Source: a virus
Length of the DNA: 64,000 nt
Strand: one strand, 5' to 3'
IMG/VR virus record: IMGVR_UViG_3300023174_000117
Coordinates: 23,581 to 87,580 of that record
The notes under the pieces were generated by a model. It saw only the letters and a list, made by a program, of their open reading frames with translations. It was not told the origin of the DNA and ran no database searches. The stretch's first letter is position 1. Every line of letters starts with the position of its first letter. Made by a program: the position numbers and the translations under genes. Shown here piece by piece: positions 44,997 to 53,135 of this stretch.

Positions 44997-45598
44997 TATT
45001 CAATCCTGCTTACACCCTTAAAAACCTTCTTGAGCGTTGGGGAAGTATCGTATAGCTTCTTCAGTCTCTTAACACGATCATCCACATCCTCATCTGAAGA
45101 ATCCATATCGTCATCCTCGCCCTCATCTTCATCCTCGTCTTCGGACCGGATTTCAGACAAGACTTCCCGCTTTACCTCATTTCTTATTTCGGATAGAGAC
45201 TGAGCTCTGGAAACCGACTTGTGGACCAATTTCGGCTTTTCCTGTTCAACCTCTCCGCCGGATGACTCATCATCACGATTGGATTCTTCTCTAGAGCTAG
45301 GCTCCTCAAATCCCTCGGAAGTTGATGAATGTCCAACCTCTGCCCTATAAACCTTCTCTAGCTCAAACTTAAAAAAGATGCTGAGATCATAGATGAGATT
45401 CTGAACAAGGTCTTTATTAAGTTGTCCGGAAAGATTTATCATAAATTCTTGAGATTGGAGCTTTTTGTTAATCGCATTAATCTCGCCAAAGACAGCATCC
45501 GAAAGAAGGTTTGAACCACAAGATGGGCAAAAGTTTTTTGCTATGCTGAAGCGCATCTTGTTGCTTACTTTAAAATTGCATTTTATGCACGTAATCAT
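44996..45598 (-). CDS. Zinc-ribbon protein with acidic middle
   Basis: The protein has 200 residues. CIKCNF ... CPSCGSN (residues 4-30) is a zinc ribbon; the middle is Glu/Ser/Asp-rich, including a long DEDEDEGEDDDMDSSDED run. A small helical C-terminus (RVKRLKKLYDTSPTLKKVF) follows. It directly follows glutamine synthetase. The ribbon plus acidic tail recalls small transcription or recombination adaptors; no family is recognised. Confidence 0.5.
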   Translation of the reverse strand: MITCIKCNFKVSNKMRFSIAKNFCPSCGSNLLSDAVFGEINAINKKLQSQEFMINLSGQLNKDLVQNLIYDLSIFFKFELEKVYRAEVGHSSTSEGFEEPSSREESNRDDESSGGEVEQEKPKLVHKSVSRAQSLSEIRNEVKREVLSEIRSEDEDEDEGEDDDMDSSDEDVDDRVKRLKKLYDTSPTLKKVFKGVSRIE

Positions 45599-45603
45599 CT
45601 ATA

Positions 45604-46605
45604 TCACCATAGTTTTAAGGTTGACTTCACAATGCAGAGGGCGACACTATATGGATCGCAATTACTTGCAGGTCTGCGATCTTCTACATAGCCCTTCCAC
45701 TCCTTGCCTGTATCAATTGGTACGCGAATTGAAGATCCACGATCGGAGACACCCCAAGAAAATTTGTCGATCGACTGTGTTTCATGCCGACCCGTCAATC
45801 TTGCTTCATTACCCTTTCCATAATTCTGAATGTGATCCCAATGATGATCTGAGAATGATTGAAATATTCCCTCGAAATATTCCTGACCACCAACATCTCT
45901 CATTTGAGTTGTACTGAAATTCGTATGGCAGCCAGAGCCGTTCCAATCTCCCCTAATTGGCTTTGGTGAAATGTCGATATCAAGACCTTCCCTCTCAGCC
46001 ATGAGGTATAGCATATATCGACTAATCCAAAGATCATCGCAGGCTTTTAGGGTGTCCTTTGCAAAACATTGGTATTCCCACTGCCCTGGCGCAACCTCAG
46101 CATTAATGCCGGTAAGCTGAATTCCCATAAACAAACAGAGATCTAAATGCTCTTCTACAAGCGGCCTTGCTTTAATCTGGTTTCCTCCTACACCACAATA
46201 ATAAAGGCCCTGAGGGCGGGGATAACCACCATCTGGAAAGCCAACTGGTGTAAAATTTCTTGTTATGAAATATTCCTGCTCAAAACCCCACCAGAAGCCG
46301 GAAGAATCCATATGATCCTGGAGTTCTCTCAATTTGCTACGAGTATTTGTTACATGAGGAGTTCCGTCCGGATTGAATACCTCACACAGGACTATTGTTT
46401 TTGACTCACTAAATTTATAGATTCTAACTGGTTTCAAGATACAATCAGACTTTCTTCCTGTAGCTTGCTCAGTGGATGAACCGTCAAAATTCCAATCCTT
46501 AACAAACTTTAGGAAATGTGGGGGCTCATCAACAACTTTAATCTTACTTCTCAAATTCTGTGTCTCATATCCATCTAACCAAACATACTCTAACTTATGT
46601 GACAT
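45604..46605 (-). CDS. glnA: Glutamine synthetase, eukaryotic-type (GSII)
   Basis: The protein has 333 residues from the second of two adjacent ATGs, which is better spaced from GGAG. It matches GSII across its length: LEYVWLDG, DWNFDGSSTEQATG, WGFEQEYF (metal-binding Glu pair), GYPRPQGLYYCGVG, GINAEVAPGQWEYQ, GDWNGSGCHTNFS (catalytic His region), GNEARLTGRHET and YVEDRRPASNCDPY. All key acidic, His and Arg positions look intact, so it should make glutamine from glutamate, ammonia and ATP. GSII of about 340-370 residues differs from the usual 470-residue bacterial GSI. Glutamine feeds purine and CTP synthesis, useful during DNA replication. It is coupled to dnaE-C by a TAATG overlap, which argues for regulation with polymerase. 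Confidence 0.9.
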   Translation of the reverse strand: MSHKLEYVWLDGYETQNLRSKIKVVDEPPHFLKFVKDWNFDGSSTEQATGRKSDCILKPVRIYKFSESKTIVLCEVFNPDGTPHVTNTRSKLRELQDHMDSSGFWWGFEQEYFITRNFTPVGFPDGGYPRPQGLYYCGVGGNQIKARPLVEEHLDLCLFMGIQLTGINAEVAPGQWEYQCFAKDTLKACDDLWISRYMLYLMAEREGLDIDISPKPIRGDWNGSGCHTNFSTTQMRDVGGQEYFEGIFQSFSDHHWDHIQNYGKGNEARLTGRHETQSIDKFSWGVSDRGSSIRVPIDTGKEWKGYVEDRRPASNCDPYSVALCIVKSTLKLW

Positions 46606-46607
46606 CA

Positions 46608-47729
46608 TTACTCCTTTATTCCGAAAATTTCTATCAACTCAGATAGTGAAAGGCTTTTTTGCCCCAGATACTCATCTACCTTGCAGATTGCCTTAAAAGG
46701 TATCCCATCCTTAAATTTTGTTCCGTATTTTTCGTAATCATCCATCCACAGTGTAATTTCGGATGTATCGCCGGAAAGATCTTCTATGAGATATTTGGCA
46801 AACTTTCTGCCTAAATTTTTACCTTGTTTTACTTTAAATTCTTTGACTTTTGTTTTTATAATTGCCTCAACTCTTATTTTAACCCCCGGCTTATAAGAAC
46901 CTAAATCTTTAAGCTTGAAGGTGCTCCCCATATTCCTGAAGAATCCGGCAAAGATTTCGTGAGAATTTCCGGAAATCGTTCTACCCAGAACCTCCCTTTC
47001 GTTATAAAGTAATTCCTTTCTATCCCACTCTTCGATGGGAGGTGGGAAATCTGTTTCGGAGATAAGTTTTCCTTTTTTCAAACCATTCTTTATTTTTGTT
47101 CTAAAGTCATCGAAATTCTCAAAAATGTCCTTTCTCGTCCTCCCGAAAGAATCAAGGGCGCCAGCTCTTGCCATAGATTGAATTGATGACTTTCCGATAA
47201 AAGGAATATTTTCAATCTTATTCTCTTTTGTTGCTGGCTTTCCAAGTTTTAAGAAATCATAACAGCCAAGCTCCTCTCCATCTACATGAACAAGGATTCC
47301 TTTGCAAATAAAGTCGGAAAAACTATTGAACGGTTGATATTTTATAATCTCAGAAATTGCTGCGGGACCCAAGCCTTTTATCGCCGAAAGTCCGGTTGCA
47401 ATCGTTTTCTCCCCAACGACTCTATAGTTATCACCGCTCTTATTTACGTCGGGAGGGATAATTTCTATACCAAGCCTCTTACATTCGTTAAGATATTCCT
47501 GAACTTTATCACTATTCGGATCTTCTCCATTTAGAAGTGCGCACATGAATTGTGATGGATAATGACACTTCAGCCAAGCAGTTTGAACAGAAATAATAGA
47601 ATAAGAGATTGCATGAGAGTTTGATGTGAGAATGCCATTTGATAGATAATACTGATGGTCTGGATGATCGACTTCCAGATCATACGTATCGAACTCACCA
47701 ACCTCTTCGCATGAAACTATTTTTGCCAT
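46608..47729 (-). CDS. dnaE: DNA polymerase III alpha, C-terminal part with N-terminal half-intein
   Basis: The protein has 373 residues. The first 37 are the C-terminal half of a split intein (TYDLEVDHPDHQYYLSNG, ILTSN). Serine 38 begins the C-extein SHAISYSIISVQTAWLKCHY, which is exactly the conserved DnaE stretch after GYGFN(K/R). The 336-residue extein includes the helix-hairpin-helix region (ATGLSAIKGLGPAAISEIIK) and an OB-fold (KIRVEAIIKTKVKEFK ... ITLWMDDYEKYG). It is inactive alone and needs trans-splicing to the upstream gene product. A GGAG sits 11 bases before the ATG, in the stop region of the endonuclease gene. Confidence 0.9.
   Translation of the reverse strand: MAKIVSCEEVGEFDTYDLEVDHPDHQYYLSNGILTSNSHAISYSIISVQTAWLKCHYPSQFMCALLNGEDPNSDKVQEYLNECKRLGIEIIPPDVNKSGDNYRVVGEKTIATGLSAIKGLGPAAISEIIKYQPFNSFSDFICKGILVHVDGEELGCYDFLKLGKPATKENKIENIPFIGKSSIQSMARAGALDSFGRTRKDIFENFDDFRTKIKNGLKKGKLISETDFPPPIEEWDRKELLYNEREVLGRTISGNSHEIFAGFFRNMGSTFKLKDLGSYKPGVKIRVEAIIKTKVKEFKVKQGKNLGRKFAKYLIEDLSGDTSEITLWMDDYEKYGTKFKDGIPFKAICKVDEYLGQKSLSLSELIEIFGIKE
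47619..47729 (-). mobile_element. Split intein, C-terminal half (IntC)
   Basis: The 37-residue IntC contains block F (YDLEVDHPDHQYYLSNG) and block G (GILTSN followed by Ser+1). This length matches known phage-type IntC pieces. The residue before the final Asn is Ser, not the usual His. Confidence 0.85.
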
Positions 47730-47734
47730 TTAAT

Positions 47735-48874
47735 TTAAACTCCGTAAATCTTTAAAATTTCTTGTTCTGTTTTGGCAAAAGTATACTCTTGACCATTCCA
47801 ACTCTTGCCTATAAAATGGACGCCGGGTGTTGGTGATGTTATTATTTCCCTTGCCTTGTTTAGTGCAAATTGGTTGAATCCACCACCCGATTTGTACGAA
47901 TAAATATCAGAAGACACTCTAATTAGAGTTATTGAATTTCTGATGCAATATTTTGAAAAAAAAGAATCCTTCAATTTAATCTTAGTTAAGGTCCCTTTCC
48001 ACACTTCTTTAAAATGAAGAAATCCATCATATTCTATATATATTTTTTTTGAATCAGAAATTATATCGATTTGTTTGTTTCCGGTCTTATTGAATGAAAA
48101 GAAGGAGTTGTCTTTTTTGAATTTATTATTAACGAAATTATGATCTGGAAAATAGGATGATATAATTCGATACAACTCTTTTTCTGGCCTAGATTTATAC
48201 TTATGCATATTCGATGTACATTTAATATAGAAATCTTGCCTATTGCCATCTCTCCATTTCTTTAAGGTAAAAGCTCTCTTCTCTTGAATGTCTTTTCTCG
48301 CAGAAGTCTTCTTCGCAGTTTCGCTTGCTTTCTTTCTAAACGCCTCAGTCTTATTTAGAGAACCCAGCATGTCTGCCCTTCTCTTTCTTTCTTCTGGGGA
48401 ATTTAGTATTGATTCTCTGACACCCGCAGAGACTTTCTTCCAATACTCGGTTAGGTCTTCACCTCGTTCTTTTGCTTTAACAATCCAATTGCCATTCTCT
48501 TCCGCTGCCTTGGAATATTTATCTCTTGACCCCGGAGCAAGAACAGGTCCATGGACTTTGATATATTCTTTTTTATCAATACCATGAACCTTTCTAACAT
48601 GAAGTGCGAGAGATGAGCCGACTTCATCACAGAGAGCGCACTTTACAAGTTCGCCTTGCTCTAGGCCAAGCCTAATTCTCTCTTTTTCTTCTGCGACCAT
48701 AATCTCGCATTTAGATTTGTGAAATGAAAGAGATCTGACGGAGTAGCAAACCTCTCCACATTTGCATGTTCTTTGCTCTATTGGTTCGTTACGATCTCTA
48801 GGTTTTCTTTTAGAATCTGGTGAAGAGGCAGCATTCTCCCGTCCATCGTTCTGAACTTGTGATTTATCGTGCAT
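47735..48874 (-). CDS. Free-standing Vsr-like homing endonuclease inside the fractured dnaE
   Basis: The protein has 379 residues. Two zinc fingers lead: TCKCGEVCYSVRSLSFHKSK (C37, C39, C43, H52, C56) and a MucR-like C2H2 finger (C79, C82, H92, H97) followed by YIKVHGPVLAPGSRDKYSKA. A Lys/Arg-rich helical region (160-205) resembles NUMOD-type DNA-binding helices. The C-terminal 100 residues fit the Vsr-like EDxHD fold: EKELYRIIS (E231), QIDII (D270), IYIEYDGFLHF (E281, D283, H287). It should cut intein-less dnaE alleles and drive spread of the split cassette. Its first 32 codons overlap the end of IntN in another frame, and it stops five bases before IntC. Confidence 0.8.
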   Translation of the reverse strand: MHDKSQVQNDGRENAASSPDSKRKPRDRNEPIEQRTCKCGEVCYSVRSLSFHKSKCEIMVAEEKERIRLGLEQGELVKCALCDEVGSSLALHVRKVHGIDKKEYIKVHGPVLAPGSRDKYSKAAEENGNWIVKAKERGEDLTEYWKKVSAGVRESILNSPEERKRRADMLGSLNKTEAFRKKASETAKKTSARKDIQEKRAFTLKKWRDGNRQDFYIKCTSNMHKYKSRPEKELYRIISSYFPDHNFVNNKFKKDNSFFSFNKTGNKQIDIISDSKKIYIEYDGFLHFKEVWKGTLTKIKLKDSFFSKYCIRNSITLIRVSSDIYSYKSGGGFNQFALNKAREIITSPTPGVHFIGKSWNGQEYTFAKTEQEILKIYGV

Positions 48875-49083
48875 TCTACAGTTTCCCCGTCATCAAGTGT
48901 GATTTTGAATAGTTTGAGCTTGCCATGATAATGATTGTCCAAAACCTTTACGGATATGTTTTCGCCGGTAACTTCATCCCGAGATAGGACTGTGCTGCCA
49001 GGCTTGACGTTTTGGATCTCAATATCTTGCCAATCTCCACCCTCTGGAGGAATTATACGCACCTCTTGAGAAAAAATCAAGGA
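48778..49083 (-). mobile_element. Split intein, N-terminal half (IntN)
   Basis: The 101 residues begin SLIFSQEVRIIPPEGG (block A), include block B CTINHKFRTMDG, and end at the gene's stop. IntN plus the 37-residue IntC totals 138 residues, the size of a minimal intein. The first residue is Ser instead of the commoner Cys. The insertion point (GYGFNR/SHAIS) is four residues beyond that of the cyanobacterial split DnaE intein. Confidence 0.85.
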
Positions 49084-51429
49084 TCGGTTGAAACCATATC
49101 CAGAAAATGAAGAGATCTCTTCATCCCATATTTTCTGACCTTCTTCATAAGACATGCCCCATGTTTCCATGCAACCTTTGATAAAGTTTGCCTCGGTTTT
49201 AAGTGCCAACTGAGGATCTTTTCCCTTTAGTTTAGTAAGCTTTCTCAGGTTATCGGCTTCGTTAAGATCCCATCCGGCACATTCCCTCGCGATACCCATC
49301 ATACTTTCTTCGTATAGCGAGATGCCGTAAGTATCCTTAAGAACAGGCTCTAGAGATTGATGGGTATAACGAACGCGATCTTGACCAAACCTTCTTCGGA
49401 TATAACTTTGACGCTGCTCTGATGGGCAGCTAGGACGACCTAAGGCGTTGATGGCGGCAATTGTCTCGACATCGCTTGGCTTAATTTTTACGCAAAGCGG
49501 CGATAAGGATGACTCCAGTTGGAATACCCCAATATTCTCTCCACGAGAAATCATCTTGTATGTTTCTGGATCATCAATCGAAATATCTGATATTTTAATA
49601 TCCTTGTTGTCGGTTGTCTCTCGAATATATTGCAAGCAGCTTTCGATAACATTGAGAGTATTTAGACCGAGAACATCCATCTTGACAAGTCCAAAATCCT
49701 CAACTCTGGTCTTCTCCCATTGAGTGACTGTGATAGACTCTCCTGTTTTTTCGTCCTCTTCAATTCTCAATGGAATAATTTCATATAGAGGTCTGTCTCC
49801 AATAATTACACCCGCAGCATGTACGGACCACTGACGAGTTAGATTTTGAAGCTTTGATGAATAATCCTTAACATCAGGATATTGATTCATAAATTTTGAG
49901 AATTCCTTGCTTCCATCGATTGCCTCTTCAATCGTATCAACATCAGGCATGATGGATGTAAGATGATTCGCTATTTCAAATGCTGACTTTTTATCTCCAC
50001 CAATCTCAAGACTTCTGGCGACATCTTTGAGAACGACCTTTGGAGACATCGTTGACCAGTTGCTGATTTGGGCGACATAATCTTTTCCATATTTTTCCTT
50101 GATATATGCCTTGACTCGATCTGGATTTGAGAAGTCACAGTCAATATCAGGAAAGGCTTTCTTCTCCCTATTGTGGAACCTTTCAAATAGCAAGTTGTAT
50201 TTGATTGGATCAACCGATGTGATAGAGATCAAGTTTGCAACTAGAGAACCGGCAGCACTTCCTCTTGCTGCTCCCACAGAAACACCATTTTGCTTCGCCC
50301 AATTTACATAATCAGCAACAATCAACATGTATGATGAGAAGTTTCTAAGCTCAAGGATGGAAAGCTCGTATTTTGTACGATTCCAATACTCCCTCTTTTT
50401 TTCCTCAGAAAAAGATTGAGTCATCTCTTGGAACCCTAGAACGCACTTATATCTGAGGTAAGCCTTATCCATCGGAAGCTCTTCACAATTTTCCTGCCAC
50501 CATTCACGAAACTGAAGAAAGTCTGGCTGGTTTTTCACAGGAAATTGTGGAAGTATTGCACCTTTGGTTTTGAGATAATGAGGTTCTTCGCAAGCGGCAG
50601 CAATCTTTAGAGAATTGTTCATAGCCATGATGCCAATCCTGCTTCCAAAAAAGCTTATGATTTCATCATGAGATTTTAGATACATTTCTTGGACGCCGTA
50701 GCGGAAACGATCTGGATCTGAGAGTGGCTTCTTATCCTTGATTGCAAGCATCATATCGTGATACTTTGCATGATCCTTATCTAGGTAATGGGCATCGCAA
50801 GTTGTAACAAAAGGAATATCATGCTTTCTGGATAGCGAGATTAGATTTTCGTTTAACTTTACCTGATCCACCTTTCCGTCATCTGTCTTTAGAGCGTGAG
50901 GCTGAATTTCTAAAAATAGTCTATCCTGAAAGATGGAGTGGAGCCTGAGAAGATTTGCTTCCGCAGAATCTATATTGTCAGAAACAATGTCTTTTGAGAG
51001 CAAACCATTAGAACAAGCGGTTAGACAAAAAATATCTGAATTGAATTTCTCGATATGCTCCCAAGAAATTCTGGGCGTCATTTTGCCCATATATCCTGAG
51101 GCTTGATTGTTATAAGCCTCGTAATTTAGGCGCAAAATATTCTTATATCCGGTTTCGTTCTTTGGAACCAAAACCATATGGGAAGACTTCTTTTCCTCTA
51201 GATTCGGAGAGAAGTAAGCTTCAATTCCTGGGATTAGTTTTACACCGGTTTTTTGAGAGGCACGATAGGCATCATAATGACTAACGGCGGTTCCATGCTC
51301 TGTGATTGCCAGGGCCGGGTGTTCCAATTCCTTAGCTCTATCAAAAAGCTTATTTACATCATTCAGCGCATCGAGGGCGGAACCTTGCTCGCTGTGATTA
51401 TGTAAAGATACGAAAGGTCCGTTAGGCAT
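48778..51429 (-). CDS. dnaE: DNA polymerase III alpha, N-terminal part with C-terminal half-intein
   Basis: The protein has 883 residues from the second ATG (51429), which has GAGG at proper spacing; an ATG six bases upstream is too close to it. Residues 1-782 are the N-extein: PHP domain (SLHNHSEQGSALDALN, ITEHGTAVSHYDAY, IPGIEAYF), polymerase palm with the catalytic PDIDCDFSNPDRV, then fingers to FSGYGFNR. The final 101 residues are the N-half of the split intein starting at Ser. Spliced DnaE would be about 1118 residues, close to normal. It is the phage's replicative polymerase. Its start overlaps the HNH gene by eight bases. Confidence 0.9.
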   Translation of the reverse strand: MPNGPFVSLHNHSEQGSALDALNDVNKLFDRAKELEHPALAITEHGTAVSHYDAYRASQKTGVKLIPGIEAYFSPNLEEKKSSHMVLVPKNETGYKNILRLNYEAYNNQASGYMGKMTPRISWEHIEKFNSDIFCLTACSNGLLSKDIVSDNIDSAEANLLRLHSIFQDRLFLEIQPHALKTDDGKVDQVKLNENLISLSRKHDIPFVTTCDAHYLDKDHAKYHDMMLAIKDKKPLSDPDRFRYGVQEMYLKSHDEIISFFGSRIGIMAMNNSLKIAAACEEPHYLKTKGAILPQFPVKNQPDFLQFREWWQENCEELPMDKAYLRYKCVLGFQEMTQSFSEEKKREYWNRTKYELSILELRNFSSYMLIVADYVNWAKQNGVSVGAARGSAAGSLVANLISITSVDPIKYNLLFERFHNREKKAFPDIDCDFSNPDRVKAYIKEKYGKDYVAQISNWSTMSPKVVLKDVARSLEIGGDKKSAFEIANHLTSIMPDVDTIEEAIDGSKEFSKFMNQYPDVKDYSSKLQNLTRQWSVHAAGVIIGDRPLYEIIPLRIEEDEKTGESITVTQWEKTRVEDFGLVKMDVLGLNTLNVIESCLQYIRETTDNKDIKISDISIDDPETYKMISRGENIGVFQLESSLSPLCVKIKPSDVETIAAINALGRPSCPSEQRQSYIRRRFGQDRVRYTHQSLEPVLKDTYGISLYEESMMGIARECAGWDLNEADNLRKLTKLKGKDPQLALKTEANFIKGCMETWGMSYEEGQKIWDEEISSFSGYGFNRSLIFSQEVRIIPPEGGDWQDIEIQNVKPGSTVLSRDEVTGENISVKVLDNHYHGKLKLFKITLDDGETVECTINHKFRTMDGRMLPLHQILKENLEIVTNQ

Positions 51430-52729
51430 TACCATTCCTCATGTGTCTTGGTATGAATTTGTTGTCTTTATAATTACTATCATCTGAAAGATTTTTGATT
51501 ATCTTGGAGTACAGACTTACTATTTCATTTCTTTCGGATGATTTGATTCGCTTAGAAAGTGTGATAAGCCAGTCTTTTGGCAGCAAATTTTTTTTCATGG
51601 AGTTACATTGCCAACATGCAATGTCTAAGTTATTTCGATCGTTCGACCCGGATTCTTTTTTTCCTAAAACTGGAATTATGTGCTCTAAATGTAGTTTAGC
51701 CGTTCCGGATGGATGGTCCGGTATCTCGTCTTTATGCCTTTCGCAGTAACAACATGAATCGTACTCGTCCAGTAATTTTGAAAGAAATACTCTGTCTATT
51801 TTTCTTAAATGTTTATCTCTTCGGTTTTGAGAACTTGAGATTTGCGATAATTTTCCAGATTTCGTCCGAGTCCATTCTTTGTATCTTTTTTTAATCTTGT
51901 CTTTATTTTTTTCAGAATAAGCTAAGTCATACTCTGATTTTTTTAGCTTTAAAGCAAAATCAATCTTGTCAAAGCATATCTTGCAAAGAAGGCCGTCACG
52001 AAATTTATTTAGTAAAGCCTCAGGAATCTCAACTGAATATTTCTCACAGGCGCTGTTTTGACAATATCCCATACCTACTTCTGGTTTTTTTAAATTTCTT
52101 CTTGCCCAAAAAGGGTATGACCTGCCTGCAAATAGAGTTAGGTGTTTTGGTGACACACAGTTTATATTTCCACATGATGCAGATATGGAAAAGTATTTGG
52201 AAGTCACTTTTGAGTTAAAGAGTTCATAATATATTTTTTTTGAAGAAAATAAATTTTTTCCAATTTTCAATATCGCTTTTTTGGATGATGAATCGCCGTA
52301 AATCCAGCAGTCCCCTTTTGTGGTAATTCTATCTATAAGTATAGACCTAACTGCAATTATCTCTTTTTCAGATGGATTGGAAAAATTTATTTCGGAATCA
52401 AGACCATACTTAAACCAATATGGTTGAGAGTTTTTCTCGAAATAGAAGAAATGCTCTTTATTCATACATGATTTATTGCATCTGATGTGAATGTACTTTC
52501 CGGTGTTTGGAACAAGAACTCTTCTTATAGAATTGTAATAATCGCTATCTCTATCCTGGTCCGGCCACAACATACAACCAAGCTCATTTTTGATTGCAAC
52601 GCTGTTTATAACATTTTCTGCCTTAAACTTCTTCCAGCAAGAAAAACAAACTACGGATGGCTTCGCCCCTTCTTTTTTGATAAAGGAGCTTTCATCCTTG
52701 TTTTCATTACATTTTAAACATCTTATCAT
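51422..52729 (-). CDS. HNH endonuclease (probable homing enzyme) upstream of dnaE
   Basis: The protein has 435 residues. The N-terminus is a zinc ribbon (RCLKCNE ... CFSCWKKF). Two partial 'CxxxxCVxPxHL' modules (RCNKSCMNKEHFFYF and SCGNINCVSPKHLTLF) recall degenerate HNH_3 folds. A further zinc site follows (CQNSACEKY ... CKICFDKI). The C-terminus is a clear HNH nuclease: CCYCERHKDEI, LHLEHIIP, then NLDIACWQCNSMKKNL. No ribosome site is visible at its ATG. It overlaps the start of dnaE-N by eight bases and probably homes into this locus independently of the split intein. Confidence 0.75.
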   Translation of the reverse strand: MIRCLKCNENKDESSFIKKEGAKPSVVCFSCWKKFKAENVINSVAIKNELGCMLWPDQDRDSDYYNSIRRVLVPNTGKYIHIRCNKSCMNKEHFFYFEKNSQPYWFKYGLDSEINFSNPSEKEIIAVRSILIDRITTKGDCWIYGDSSSKKAILKIGKNLFSSKKIYYELFNSKVTSKYFSISASCGNINCVSPKHLTLFAGRSYPFWARRNLKKPEVGMGYCQNSACEKYSVEIPEALLNKFRDGLLCKICFDKIDFALKLKKSEYDLAYSEKNKDKIKKRYKEWTRTKSGKLSQISSSQNRRDKHLRKIDRVFLSKLLDEYDSCCYCERHKDEIPDHPSGTAKLHLEHIIPVLGKKESGSNDRNNLDIACWQCNSMKKNLLPKDWLITLSKRIKSSERNEIVSLYSKIIKNLSDDSNYKDNKFIPRHMRNGNA

Positions 52730-52812
52730 ACAAAGTATGTGCGTATATTACCATTTTTCTGAGCATTAATTCCAAAGTTTTAAAATCTTCTTATATCATA
52801 TGCAATAAAAAT

Positions 52813-52839
52813 TTGGCCGACAACAGATGCATCGGCCAA
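52813..52839. terminator. Bidirectional-looking intrinsic terminator
   Basis: The stem TTGGCCGA / TCGGCCAA has an 11-base loop, A/T tails on both sides (seven T on the plus strand, ATTTTT on the minus). It lies 24 bases past the 52863 stop and upstream of the HNH/dnaE operon. Confidence 0.75.
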
Positions 52840-52862
52840 CTTTTTTTAAAGGCTCTTTGCTA

Positions 52863-53135
52863 TCACTTCGTTTCTACAAGGTCTGCAATATGAGCGTAAA
52901 TTGATGCAGTTACCTCAGGATCGATATCCGATTTAACCATCTTGATGGCCTCCATAACCTCTTTCTTGGGAACGTTATGCTCATCGATAAAGTCAGAAAT
53001 AATCTTCTTCCTTTCGTCACGAAGCTCTTTGATTTGAGAATCTAGCTCTGACATTTGGCGAACCATCGAGCGAACATTCTCCATGGTATAATTACCGTTC
53101 TTTACTACTGGCTGGGCTACTGTCTGGTCACTCAT
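52863..53135 (-). CDS. Small coiled-coil protein, unknown
   Basis: The protein has 90 residues: a short disordered start, a coiled coil (RQMSELDSQIKELRDERKKI) and a helical tail with an acidic end. An eight-base overlap couples it to the upstream gene. The layout loosely recalls small nucleoid-type proteins, but no signature supports this. Confidence 0.5.
   Translation of the reverse strand: MSDQTVAQPVVKNGNYTMENVRSMVRQMSELDSQIKELRDERKKIISDFIDEHNVPKKEVMEAIKMVKSDIDPEVTASIYAHIADLVETK

Noticed and set aside
46608-51429. dnaE halves as a frameshifted pseudogene
   Set aside because: Both break points coincide exactly with intein ends, with splicing residues in place, and the open frames are otherwise intact.
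52863-53135. GapR/DUF2312 assignment
   Set aside because: Only the general coiled-coil layout is similar; no specific residues support it.
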